Origin: Chamaesiphon minutus PCC 6605
GTDB lineage: Bacteria; Cyanobacteriota; Cyanobacteriia; Cyanobacteriales; Chamaesiphonaceae
Direction of reading: 5' to 3'
DNA length: 64,000 bases
Assembly: GCF_000317145.1 (NCBI RefSeq)
Contig: NC_019697.1
Span: 1,798,001-1,862,000, forward strand
A program made the translations under genes and the position numbers. Positions 34,975 to 43,431 of this stretch are shown here, piece after piece; position 1 is the first letter of the stretch; each line of letters begins with the position of its first letter. The notes below the pieces were generated by a model. That model searched no databases. It had not been told where the DNA came from and was given only the letters and a program-made list of their open reading frames with translations.

Positions 34975-37847
34975 GATCCAACCCCTCGCAATACAGCTAC
35001 CAGCTTTAGATAAGGATATTCCTCAATGGTCATCGAAAGATCGACCCAGTTCTCATAATCTTGGAATAAGCGATCGAGTCGTTGTTCTTCCTGGTGACGA
35101 CGTTGCTCTGTGGCTGTCGTGGGCGTATCCTGGTCGAATTTGAGTTGAAGCTGGCGGCTATGATTTCCCTTGAGTCGCGACAATCGATCGCGTTGTTCCT
35201 CTAATTGGGGTGTGAGTTGCTGCAAGAATTCAGCTCGTGCTTGGGTGAGATGGGCGATCGATTTCCTGACAGCCTCCGCCCTCAATCCTTCCAATTCCTT
35301 GACTAGCAGAGGATCTATTTCTCCTGGGTTGGGAATTTCCGTTTTACCCAGTCGGGTACGTTGCACGGTTGTATCGAGAGTTTCGATCCGATCGAATTTA
35401 CTCCCATTGAATACCACCCCCAACCAGCGATTCATCAAGGTTTTACCCCGCTGATTGGCAAAGCTTCCCCACAGGATAAATACCGATTCTCCCTCAGCCA
35501 AACCACTATTCAACTCGATCGCTGGAGCCTGATGTCGTCCGAATCGAAACAACCCCCGATCCTTGAGCCATTCGACGAGCGGATGTAAATCCCACAAATA
35601 TTGCTGCTGGGGAAAGCTAGTTTCCAGGCGACGCGCTTCTTCCCATGCTTGCATGATTGCGTTCGGTCGATCGTTGAGTTGTAATAGTTGTTTATCTGAC
35701 GGACGGATTTCCGGCGGTAGCCGTTGATAACGTCGCTCCAATTCTGCGGGTATTTGTAACTCGATCGATCTTTCGGCTGGTTGAATATTCAAATTGGGGA
35801 TGGGTGTCTCGAAGGCTCCAAGCGCAGTCGCCGCATAATCATAGGTAGAAGGATACAAACTCAAGCTTTTGCCCTGTTCGACCTTTGGCGAGGCTACCGT
35901 CTCTTGGGCGGCATTCAGGCTACCGTCATCGGGATTTTCAAACCAAGCAAAGATATCGAAATCTCCCCCTTTGGCTGCATTTGTTTCTAACTGCGCCGAA
36001 AACTCTGCCGCAGATAGCCCCGACTCGATCGATCGAGCGGTATATTCCTCCTCTGCTTGAGCGTCAAATACGCCCATAAATACCGAAGGATCGCCAATAT
36101 TTTTAATCGCTTGCTCGTCTTTATTTAACAACACTTTGATAATCCGTTCGACCTCATCCATCCGCTCTAATTGCGATCGCGTAAGCAAATAACGAATTTG
36201 AGGCGGTCTGGTTTGCCCATAGCGATCGATTCTGCCATTCCTTTGCTGGAGTGTCATCAACGACCACGGAATATCAAAGTGAATCAATTTATGACTGAGA
36301 TAATGTAAATTTAAACCTTCCGAAGCTACTTCCGTGGCGAGTAAAATCCGCACCTTAGAATTTTCTTGCCCGAACGCTTCGACCACCCGATTCTGGTCGG
36401 TATCTGGCATACTGCCGTCTAACACCTCGATCGCTTCTGGTTTGAGTTGGAGATCGATCGGCAACCGCTGTTTGAGCAATCTCAAGCTTTCTAATCTACT
36501 AGTAAAAATCACCAAACGGTCTTGGGGATCTTTGCCGTTCCACTTAAAATCTGTTTGAACTAATTGCAACAATCGCTGATATTTACTGAATTGCTCGATT
36601 GATACTTGCTCTAATATCTGCCCTAATTCCGTTAATTCATGTAGATCGGGTTCGGCACTATTTACATTACCCCGCAGCAGTTTTAATCGATTATTAACAG
36701 TTTCCAAACAAGCTGCCGGACTAGAAAGAAAAGACTTGAGCAGAGTAGTTTTAAATAACTGCTTACCCTTGCGATTGCCATCGATTCCGCCCAATTGGAG
36801 ATTTTCTAACGCCCTAAATACCCGTTCTTCTATCTCTGAGGCTTGAGCTTCTACCGATGCTACTTGCCGTTCGGGAATACTTAGTCGCAAATCTCGCAAC
36901 ACATCCTTCTTAAACCGCCGGACGTAAAGATCGCGAATGTCTTCCTTCGTATAATCTGACTCATCGGCGATCGCCGTCGGATCGAGCATATTCATCAAAC
37001 TAGCAAAACTCTCTGGACGACCATCATGGGGCGTAGCAGACAGCAGAATCAGCGTATCCGATCTGTTTGCCAACCGTTCGGCTAACTTCGCCCGTTGGGA
37101 GGCTCCTTGACCCCGTTTCGCGACATTATGCGCCTCATCGATGACGATAATATCCCAATGTGCCTGTTCTAAGTACACCCGATACTCCCGATCTTGCTTG
37201 AGCGTATCGATCGAGATAATCGTCCGATCGTAGTAGTGAAAGGGATTATGATTGCCAGGAATTTGGAGTCGAATCCGTTGAATCGTGCCAGAGTCCAATT
37301 TCACCAGCGGAATGGTGAACCGCACCCAGAATTCCTTCTGAAACTGCACCATCATCGATTTGTTGGTGACAACCAAAATCCGCTTGCCTCGATCGCGGCG
37401 AATTAGCTCCGACACCAAAATCCCGCATTCCAGTGTCTTCCCCAACCCCACGGCATCAGCAATCAAAATCCGCTGTCGAGGTGCCGCCAGAGACTTATAA
37501 GCAGGATAGAGTTGATAATCCATCACATCCATCGCCGCCTGTTGCCCCACATAGATTTTGCCGTCTTCCGGCACCGTTTGCCGCAGGTGGGACTCGATGA
37601 ACAGTAGACTATGGACGTAACCGTGAGAGCGATCGGCGACTAGATTAGTATGTTCTGGCTGAAGTACTTCTAAATCGGTTTCGAGTTCTTCAATGAACTG
37701 CACAGATCTACCCCGAATAAACTCCGATACTCCGATCGCTTCAATTACCCTGCCACCATCAGTAGAGCGGCTGGTAGACTTCACCAACCACTCCGCATCG
37801 CGACACAATATTCTGGCTCCAGGGGCAATCGAGCTTTGGATCGTCAT
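34965..37847 (-). CDS. DISARM DrmD-like SNF2 helicase
   Basis: 960 aa. Walker A is IADAVGLGKTLECGIL (~129-144), motif II IIVIDEAHNVA (DEAH at 237-240), motif III LLSATPHDGRP. The second RecA domain has RLVIFTSRLESL, ATEVASEGLNLHYL and QQRNGRIDRYGQTR. The opening GARILCRDAEWLV and GVSEF segment is characteristic of the SNF2-type proteins I associate with class 1 DISARM. First gene of the operon, followed by the methylase with a 10-bp overlap. It likely uses ATP to move along double-stranded DNA. Confidence 0.85.
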   Translation of the reverse strand: MTIQSSIAPGARILCRDAEWLVKSTSRSTDGGRVIEAIGVSEFIRGRSVQFIEELETDLEVLQPEHTNLVADRSHGYVHSLLFIESHLRQTVPEDGKIYVGQQAAMDVMDYQLYPAYKSLAAPRQRILIADAVGLGKTLECGILVSELIRRDRGKRILVVTNKSMMVQFQKEFWVRFTIPLVKLDSGTIQRIRLQIPGNHNPFHYYDRTIISIDTLKQDREYRVYLEQAHWDIIVIDEAHNVAKRGQGASQRAKLAERLANRSDTLILLSATPHDGRPESFASLMNMLDPTAIADESDYTKEDIRDLYVRRFKKDVLRDLRLSIPERQVASVEAQASEIEERVFRALENLQLGGIDGNRKGKQLFKTTLLKSFLSSPAACLETVNNRLKLLRGNVNSAEPDLHELTELGQILEQVSIEQFSKYQRLLQLVQTDFKWNGKDPQDRLVIFTSRLESLRLLKQRLPIDLQLKPEAIEVLDGSMPDTDQNRVVEAFGQENSKVRILLATEVASEGLNLHYLSHKLIHFDIPWSLMTLQQRNGRIDRYGQTRPPQIRYLLTRSQLERMDEVERIIKVLLNKDEQAIKNIGDPSVFMGVFDAQAEEEYTARSIESGLSAAEFSAQLETNAAKGGDFDIFAWFENPDDGSLNAAQETVASPKVEQGKSLSLYPSTYDYAATALGAFETPIPNLNIQPAERSIELQIPAELERRYQRLPPEIRPSDKQLLQLNDRPNAIMQAWEEARRLETSFPQQQYLWDLHPLVEWLKDRGLFRFGRHQAPAIELNSGLAEGESVFILWGSFANQRGKTLMNRWLGVVFNGSKFDRIETLDTTVQRTRLGKTEIPNPGEIDPLLVKELEGLRAEAVRKSIAHLTQARAEFLQQLTPQLEEQRDRLSRLKGNHSRQLQLKFDQDTPTTATEQRRHQEEQRLDRLFQDYENWVDLSMTIEEYPYLKLVAVLRGVGSCH

Positions 37848-38266
37848 TTTTAATTTGAGTACTGATTTTTCCGATCGTACCTCAATTATCTTGCTAACCT
37901 GAAGCTCTGGTTTATGTCTCGACGAGTATTTTTATGTATTCTTACTCCAAATTTCGGCAATGTGAGCCTCGATCTGAGATTGTCTCGCTCGATCTTGTGT
38001 AATTCGATCGCTGGAAATGTATGACTAGAGACAATTCTAGTTCACTTTTGCGGTTCCATGTAATTACATGGAACTTTTGCTTGTGCCTAAAACTCCTGTT
38101 CAGAAACAAGTTGGGATACATACAGGATAGGCTCGAAAACCTGCAAAACAGTCCTCAAAGGCTCATTCTCTGGTCATTGCTTTAAGGATCTTGATAAAAC
38201 CAGCTCTTTAGCCGATTGCATAGAGATCTAGACCATCTAGTCTAGAAGATAAATCAATATAATGTC
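37848..38266. other. non-coding stretch upstream of the DISARM-like operon
   Basis: 419 bp with no credible gene. It contains palindrome copy 3 at 38053-38074 and should hold the promoter of the drmD-like gene and that of the rightward 109-aa gene. The segment 38008-38052 matches the flank of palindrome copy 1. Confidence 0.6.
38053..38074. repeat. 22-bp perfect palindrome, copy 3
   Basis: Identical to copies at 16343 and 16496, with arms GTTCCATG and CATGGAAC and core TAATTA. It lies 205 bp before the first gene of the DISARM-like operon, on the far side of the island from the other two copies. Confidence 0.9.
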
Positions 38267-38596
38267 ATGTTTGGGAAACGCAAGCCGCAAGTCTTGCAAG
38301 AATTTAAGACTAACACTGGTTTCTACGCTCACATTTATATTATCTCTTATCTCCCGCCCTCTGATTGTTTTGAAGTTAGAGAAGAGATAAATCCCCAAGG
38401 AGCGATCGCCGATCCAATCGTGCTGCTAGAGGTAATTTTGCAATCATCCTCCAGACTTTATCGATGGCGGAGATCGGGTATTGTAGAGCAAGCTAAACTT
38501 GCCGATACAAGACGGCAGTGGGAACCAATCTTAGCACAGGTTTTTAGAGATATGAAAACAGAACTCGATCGAAAACTTCTAAACTGGAAGATTTGA
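38267..38596 (+). CDS. hypothetical protein, 109 aa
   Basis: Unrecognised small protein: a beta-rich N-terminal half and a basic, helical C-terminal half ending near KTELDRKLLNWKI. No membrane or catalytic motif. It starts at an ATG and is isolated from neighbours on both sides. Confidence 0.5.
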   Translation: MFGKRKPQVLQEFKTNTGFYAHIYIISYLPPSDCFEVREEINPQGAIADPIVLLEVILQSSSRLYRWRRSGIVEQAKLADTRRQWEPILAQVFRDMKTELDRKLLNWKI

Positions 38597-38739
38597 GTAT
38601 GTTAACCACGCTATCATAATCACTATTGAAAATAGGGAAGATATTGTATGTTCGAGATATAAAGTTCTTCTATCAAAAGTCGTATAATCAATTTCCTGAA
38701 CGACTTAAATTATGCATTTAATTTAATATTTGTTATAAT

Positions 38740-39318
38740 TTAATAATTTGCCGAGCCAGCCTTCTTAAAAGGCTGAGAATATAAATGCCAATTTTCTTTA
38801 TTAAATGGGGATCGCCACTTGTCGATTAAAGCTAATTCCATTGCCTGTCTTGCTTTTCTGTTAGTAGGAGTATCCCACCAGAATCCAATATTGACTGCTA
38901 CTTCTAGTTGATAATGATGATGGAGAGCTAGATAGTTAGCCGTATAATCTCGACAATAATGATTCATCCATCATTTCTTTGGTGTTTGCTGAGTTTCACC
39001 AACATATAATAGCAAAGGCTGCATTAAATCCACAACAAAATAGATGCAATTTGCTTGACCATCCTCAGATAATCGATAAAATTCAAACGGCTGATATAAT
39101 AAGCCAAATGGATCTACCCGATCTGGGTCGAACAAATTTGGTGATACTTCAAATAAACTTGTTTGTTGAGATGTAGGATTATTCCAAGTTTGTTGCTGGT
39201 AGGTGACGAGCCGCGATTTCCATTCTATCAGAAAATCTTTAGACATTAAAACTGGATAATTGGTTATTCTTCTTCCAACTTCGTTTTCTGCAAATAGAGA
39301 TAGCTGATTCTGTGTCAT
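38740..39318 (-). pseudogene. GIY-YIG-like protein gene with one in-frame stop
   Basis: Two open stretches (38974-39318 and 38740-38970) lie in the same frame and are separated only by a TGA at 38971-38973. Joined, they give ~192 residues. The first part ends IYFVVDLMQPLLLYVGETQ, and the second has NIGFWWDTPTNRKARQAMEL and KWRSPFNKENW, the pattern of a cyanobacterial GIY-YIG-like family that reads ...YVGET..., then FWWD and WRSPFNKENW. The stop falls where that family usually has basic residues. A single nonsense mutation is the simplest reading. Confidence 0.75.
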
Positions 39319-39552
39319 TTACTTAGTAAGTGTTATATTTTGACATTTCGATATTGTTTTACCTATCTACTAAAGCAGAAATCGTCTCTAAGTATCTCTC
39401 AAATTTTCTAGCAATAAATCTACCTGCTCCAATCAGCAACAGATCGCCATCGCGAATGTTGGCATAGCCTCTTATTCAGCCAGCTTATGTGTTGACTGTC
39501 GCCAGCAAGCTAATTGAGTCTGTAAGAGTAGCCGATACTATCTGAAGATCTG
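39319..39552. other. non-coding stretch
   Basis: 234 bp with no credible gene and no clear hairpin. It holds the promoter side of the GIY-YIG-like pseudogene. Confidence 0.4.
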
Positions 39553-39765
39553 CTAAAATCTCGCTTTCATTGTTGTAATCTGGATGCCAGATTTTTCCCA
39601 TTTCTTGAGAGAGTTGTCTGTCGCCCCACTCTGTTCGCGCATCATTTTTCTGCGTTCGAGCAGAGTAGTTTCGGAAGTCAGGAGCGGTAAGATTGCTCGA
39701 TCGGCTTGGTCGATCCGATTTTTGGCAGCATTCGATCGGTCGAGGTTGGTAGTTTCGAGGGACAT
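39553..39765 (-). CDS. small hypothetical protein, 70 aa
   Basis: Short, basic, helical protein with many Arg, Lys and Thr. No family recognised. Evidence for coding is only the open frame with an ATG, and an open frame runs on the other strand too, so it may be spurious. Confidence 0.3.
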   Translation of the reverse strand: MSLETTNLDRSNAAKNRIDQADRAILPLLTSETTLLERRKMMREQSGATDNSLKKWEKSGIQITTMKARF

Positions 39766-39874
39766 AAAGTTACACGAAGTATGGATTTCGACAGTTCAAG
39801 CACGAACCTTAGATATCTAATATTCTGTTGTGGACATTGTTCAGTTAGATCTGTGAGGCAAGATCGTCGAACCA

Positions 39875-40171
39875 TTATTCCGCAGAAGCCACTTCAGCCC
39901 TTGGTTTCTTCTCGAATACTTGGATATTTGGTTGTTCGAGGACAAAGCCGTTTGGTGTCATCGTCCCCAGTTGACCCGCAATCGCCGCCACCCACATCGT
40001 CCAATTCGCCTGGGCATCGGTCAGCTTCTTCCACATCTTTGGCTTGACCGTTACTGAAAAGATCCGTCCATTGCAATCTAATTCAAAATGCTGTAAACCG
40101 TTTTCGACAGTTTTGACTTCGGGTAGTTCGCTGATTTTGATGGTGAGTTCGAGCTTTCCTACAGTAGGCAT
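39875..40171 (-). CDS. conserved small cyanobacterial protein, 98 aa
   Basis: Beta-rich protein with KLELTIKISELPEVKTVENG, then FSVTVKPKMWKKLTDAQANW and a C-terminal NIQVFEKKPRAE. I recall near-identical small proteins in many cyanobacteria, some labelled fertility-inhibition (FinO)-like, but I cannot support an RNA-binding role from the sequence. Start at the ATG at 40171. It is divergent from the toxin-antitoxin operon. Confidence 0.7.
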   Translation of the reverse strand: MPTVGKLELTIKISELPEVKTVENGLQHFELDCNGRIFSVTVKPKMWKKLTDAQANWTMWVAAIAGQLGTMTPNGFVLEQPNIQVFEKKPRAEVASAE

Positions 40172-40238
40172 AGGTTTTCAATTGTGATGTCGCCTTTGCT
40201 ATTGTCTCACGATCGATTACCTCGCGGCTCGAAGAAAA

Positions 40239-40260
40239 GCGCGTCGTCTAGCGACGATCG
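40239..40260. repeat. 22-bp hairpin-type repeat, copy 1
   Basis: Contains CGTCG-TCTAG-CGACG and ends CGATCG. The same 22 bp with one mismatch recur at 41329-41350, so the two copies flank the toxin-antitoxin pair in direct orientation. Confidence 0.75.
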
Positions 40261-40285
40261 AGTTAAGTCTAGTGGGTCGAGCTGA

Positions 40286-40306
40286 ATGCCATTTGGCATA
40301 TATAAT
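40286..40306 (+). promoter_or_regulatory. probable autoregulated toxin-antitoxin promoter
   Basis: An inverted repeat ATGCCA-TT-TGGCAT (40286-40299) lies directly before a TATAAT box at 40301-40306, 32 bp upstream of the antitoxin ATG. A further TGGCA half-site follows at 40316. This layout suits repression by the antitoxin's DNA-binding domain. Confidence 0.55.
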
Positions 40307-40337
40307 TAAGACAGATGGCAAAAAAGTTGAAAAACCG

Positions 40338-40718
40338 ATGACAATTGCATCCGCAGCATCTAAAATCCTCGATCCCAACCCGCTCCGATATCAGACCCTA
40401 GAACAAACCGCCGAACGCTTTGGGCTAGACAGCAATCTCAGACAGCAGATTTTTGGGATATCGCCTCGAAATCAAGCCCGTCTGCGGAAGGACAATGGGG
40501 TCTTAAATCCGTTAATAGTCGATCGATTAAATAGATTTAACCGGATAACCCAGCAAGCAATTAACTTATTTGAAGACACTCACAGAGCGACTATTTGGCT
40601 GCAAACTCCTAAAAATAGTCTCTCAGGGATGACACCCCTGGCAGCTCTATCTACAGACGAAGGTGCAAAACTAGTCGAGGAAATTCTCTACCGTACCGAA
40701 TATGGGATTTACGGCTAG
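40338..40718 (+). CDS. Xre/ParS-type (MbcA-like) antitoxin
   Basis: About 126 aa from the ATG at 40338, preferred over the upstream GTG at 40272 because a TATAAT-like box lies between them. The N-terminal part is helix-turn-helix-like, and the C-terminal DUF2384 toxin-binding region reads AINLFEDTHRATIWLQTPKN, then SLSGMTPLAAL and GAKLVEEILYRTEYGIYG. This is the usual partner of RES-domain toxins. The stop TAG overlaps the toxin's GTG start by one base, giving tight coupling. Confidence 0.88.
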   Translation: MTIASAASKILDPNPLRYQTLEQTAERFGLDSNLRQQIFGISPRNQARLRKDNGVLNPLIVDRLNRFNRITQQAINLFEDTHRATIWLQTPKNSLSGMTPLAALSTDEGAKLVEEILYRTEYGIYG

Positions 40719-41176
40719 TGCGAATCTGGCGCATCACCGCAACCAAGCATATCGATACTGTCTTTTCTGGAGTCGGCGGACTTTATGCTAGCGGTCGGTG
40801 GCACCCGCAAGGCTATAAAATATCTTACACGTCCGAGAGTTTGGCATTGGCTAGCTTAGAGGTGTTTGTGCATAGCGAAACTACAGATATTCCACTTGCT
40901 TGCGTCAGTGCGATTATCCCCGATCGCACCCCCATATTGGAAGTTACCGATCTGCCCGTTAACTGGCAAGATGTTTCAGCTTATCCAGCTTTGCAAAAAA
41001 TCGGTCTTAACTGGCTCAAAGCGATGAAGTATCCGGTATTGAAGGTGCCTTCAGCGATAATACCTGTAGAGTATAACTACTTAATTAATCCCGAACACCC
41101 AGATCTAAAACTTCAAACAGAACAGGTGTTAACGTTCCAATTTGACAGTCGGATGTGGAAAAAAATTAACTTGTGA
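40718..41176 (+). CDS. RES-domain toxin (NAD+-depleting type)
   Basis: 152 aa with GTG start. The RES-family landmarks are visible: WRITATKH, the Arg-Gly-type strand GLYASGRWHPQGYKISYTSE with its Arg and Tyr, then SLALASLEVFVH with the conserved Glu, and the C-terminal FDSRMWK. RES toxins such as MbcT degrade NAD+. Pair of the preceding antitoxin. Normal length and no missing motif, so it is probably functional. Confidence 0.88.
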   Translation: MRIWRITATKHIDTVFSGVGGLYASGRWHPQGYKISYTSESLALASLEVFVHSETTDIPLACVSAIIPDRTPILEVTDLPVNWQDVSAYPALQKIGLNWLKAMKYPVLKVPSAIIPVEYNYLINPEHPDLKLQTEQVLTFQFDSRMWKKINL

Positions 41177-41328
41177 AAATCGGTCGAATAGCCGAAGCAA
41201 TCTAACTTGTATCGATCTTAAAATTAAGTTCCTCAAGCATCTTATTATAGATTAGATTCTTTATGTCCGAGCGAGATTAACCTAAAATTAGATTTCCGTG
41301 GGTAGCATTTTTGTGGCAACCGAAGCTT

Positions 41329-41350
41329 GCGCGTCGTCTAACGACGATCG
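41329..41350. repeat. 22-bp hairpin-type repeat, copy 2
   Basis: Same as 40239-40260 with one mismatch (TCTAACGACG versus TCTAGCGACG). It lies in the 365-bp gap 41177-41541 between the toxin and the NERD helicase gene, which otherwise holds no credible gene and presumably the helicase promoter. Confidence 0.75.
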
Positions 41351-41541
41351 GACATCCTACCGCTACCCTAATTCTTAATCCTTTCAAATTTAAGAAACTG
41401 TACACAGTTTGGATGTTAGAAAACTGCTTGCGGCAACAATAGACAACAATATATTCTGCTCGTCGATCTACTCCACCATAGAGATTATTTTGTGTCAATG
41501 GGTTAATATATATTGGCTTCCATAGTTATCTGTGTCTTTCA

Positions 41542-43431
41542 ATGGCGAAACTAATTCCGACTCTCAATAGCAGTCTATCAAGCATGACTGGTGGTGAAAA
41601 GAGAGTGGCACAGAGCCTAGAAGATAATTTAGATGATGATTATACGATTTGGTACGATGTAACCATTGGTAAAAAACAGCTTCGTCCCGATTTCACTATT
41701 TTCCATCCCCAGCGCGGATTACTCGTACTGGAAGTTAAAGATTGGAAACTCAACACGATCCAGTCGGCAGATCGGCAATCATTTGAGCTATTGACAGAAG
41801 GTAGGATTAAGAAAACTAAGAATCCGCTCGAACAAGCGCGGCGTTATGCTCTAGCGATTAATAATTTACTTTGCCAAGACAAAGATTTAGTCCAAACAGG
41901 TAAATATCACGGACAATTAATCTGTCCTTATAGTTATGGAGTCGTGCTAGCTAACATTACTCGTAAATCATTTCAAAGGAGCGATCTGAACACCATCCTT
42001 GATGAGCATTTAGTCATTTGCCAAGACGAAATTAAGCCCCAGGAGTCAATTGAGCTGCAACAAAGACTATGGGATATGTGCCCATATTCCTTCGGTCAAT
42101 CGGTAACGCACCACCAAGTAGATCGTATCCGCTGGCTGATGTTTCCCACTTGCCGCTTACCATCTGTACAGCTTTCGCTATTCTTGACAGAGCATCCGCT
42201 TTCTGATGCCGATCCCGATGCCGATCTAGATGTGCCTGTCACCGCTCAAGCAATCCCCGCAGACTTAATCCAAATCTTCGACCTCCAGCAAGAGACATTG
42301 GCTCGGAGCCTGGGTGATGGACATCGAGTGATTCATGGGGTTGCGGGATCTGGGAAAACCATGATTTTGATGTATCGTTGTAGCTATTTGGCTGCTCTCA
42401 ATCCCCAAAAACCTATTCTAGTCCTCTGTTTCAATGTCGCACTAGCCTCCCGCCTTAGACAGGCAATCGCTAGTGAAGATCTCGATAATATCGTTCACGT
42501 TCGCCACTTTCATCATTGGTGTGGCGATCTGCTCAAACGCTACCGTCTAGACCTACCCAAACAGTCAGATAATTACATCCAAGATCTCGAACGAGCGGTG
42601 CGGGATGCGATCGAGAAAGGTCAGATTCCAGCGTCAATGTACAGTAGTATCCTTATTGATGAGGGACACGACTTTGAACCAGAGTGGTTCGGAATGCTAA
42701 CCCATACTCTCGACGAACGGAAGTCGTTACTCCTACTCTATGATGATGCTCAAAATTTATATGGTCGCCAGCAGAATCGTAAGAAGTTCTCCTTCAAAAG
42801 TGTAGGGATCGAAGCCCAGGGGCGAACTTCGATCCTCAAGACAAATTATCGTAATACGATTGAGGTGCTGACTCTAGCTTCCGAATTCGCCAAAGATGTC
42901 ATGCAACCTAGCGAGTCTGCCGATGACGATACTCCAATTCTCATCAAGCCTTTGAGTGCGGGACGACACGGGCACCCACCGCAATTACTAAAATGTTTTA
43001 GCTTTCAAGACGAGGTGCAACAGGCAATCGCAATGGCGAAAGAGCTTCATGCTGAAGGTCAACCTTGGAATGAAATTGGCATTTTTCATGCACTGAGATT
43101 CATTGGTGAAGAAATTTATACTCAATTTCAAGCCGCCGATATCCCGATCGAGTGGTTAAATAAAGATGCAGCCAGTCGAGCGTATCAACCCAAACTCGAT
43201 AGTGTGAAAGTGATGACGATGCACTCATGCAAAGGGTTAGAGTTCTCTACTGTCATCATTCCAGGCATGGGCTATTTACCTAGTAAGTACGGTACTCCAG
43301 AGGATGATGCTCGGTTGCTCTATGTGGCAATGACTCGATCTACCGATCGATTGGTGATGAGCTATCATCAAGAGTCTGATTTTGTTCGGCGGTTGAGGCT
43401 TTCGATCGAGCATTCCAAACCTATCCATTAA
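41542..43431 (+). CDS. NERD nuclease-related domain fused to UvrD-type helicase
   Basis: 629 aa. The NERD domain is N-terminal: GGEKRVAQSL, WYDVTIGKKQLRPDFTIFHP and GLLVLEVKDWKL, keeping the D..E-x-K pattern (~52-75). The helicase domain follows: Walker A GVAGSGKTMILMY (~265), Walker B ILIDEGHDFEPEWF (~371), TNYRNTIEVL, MTMHSCKGLEFSTVIIPG (~558) and YVAMTRSTDRLVMSYH. NERD-helicases are widespread on plasmids and in defence islands, and their exact role is unclear. It ends 4 bp into the convergent reverse-transcriptase gene, so their 3' ends overlap. Confidence 0.88.
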   Translation: MAKLIPTLNSSLSSMTGGEKRVAQSLEDNLDDDYTIWYDVTIGKKQLRPDFTIFHPQRGLLVLEVKDWKLNTIQSADRQSFELLTEGRIKKTKNPLEQARRYALAINNLLCQDKDLVQTGKYHGQLICPYSYGVVLANITRKSFQRSDLNTILDEHLVICQDEIKPQESIELQQRLWDMCPYSFGQSVTHHQVDRIRWLMFPTCRLPSVQLSLFLTEHPLSDADPDADLDVPVTAQAIPADLIQIFDLQQETLARSLGDGHRVIHGVAGSGKTMILMYRCSYLAALNPQKPILVLCFNVALASRLRQAIASEDLDNIVHVRHFHHWCGDLLKRYRLDLPKQSDNYIQDLERAVRDAIEKGQIPASMYSSILIDEGHDFEPEWFGMLTHTLDERKSLLLLYDDAQNLYGRQQNRKKFSFKSVGIEAQGRTSILKTNYRNTIEVLTLASEFAKDVMQPSESADDDTPILIKPLSAGRHGHPPQLLKCFSFQDEVQQAIAMAKELHAEGQPWNEIGIFHALRFIGEEIYTQFQAADIPIEWLNKDAASRAYQPKLDSVKVMTMHSCKGLEFSTVIIPGMGYLPSKYGTPEDDARLLYVAMTRSTDRLVMSYHQESDFVRRLRLSIEHSKPIH

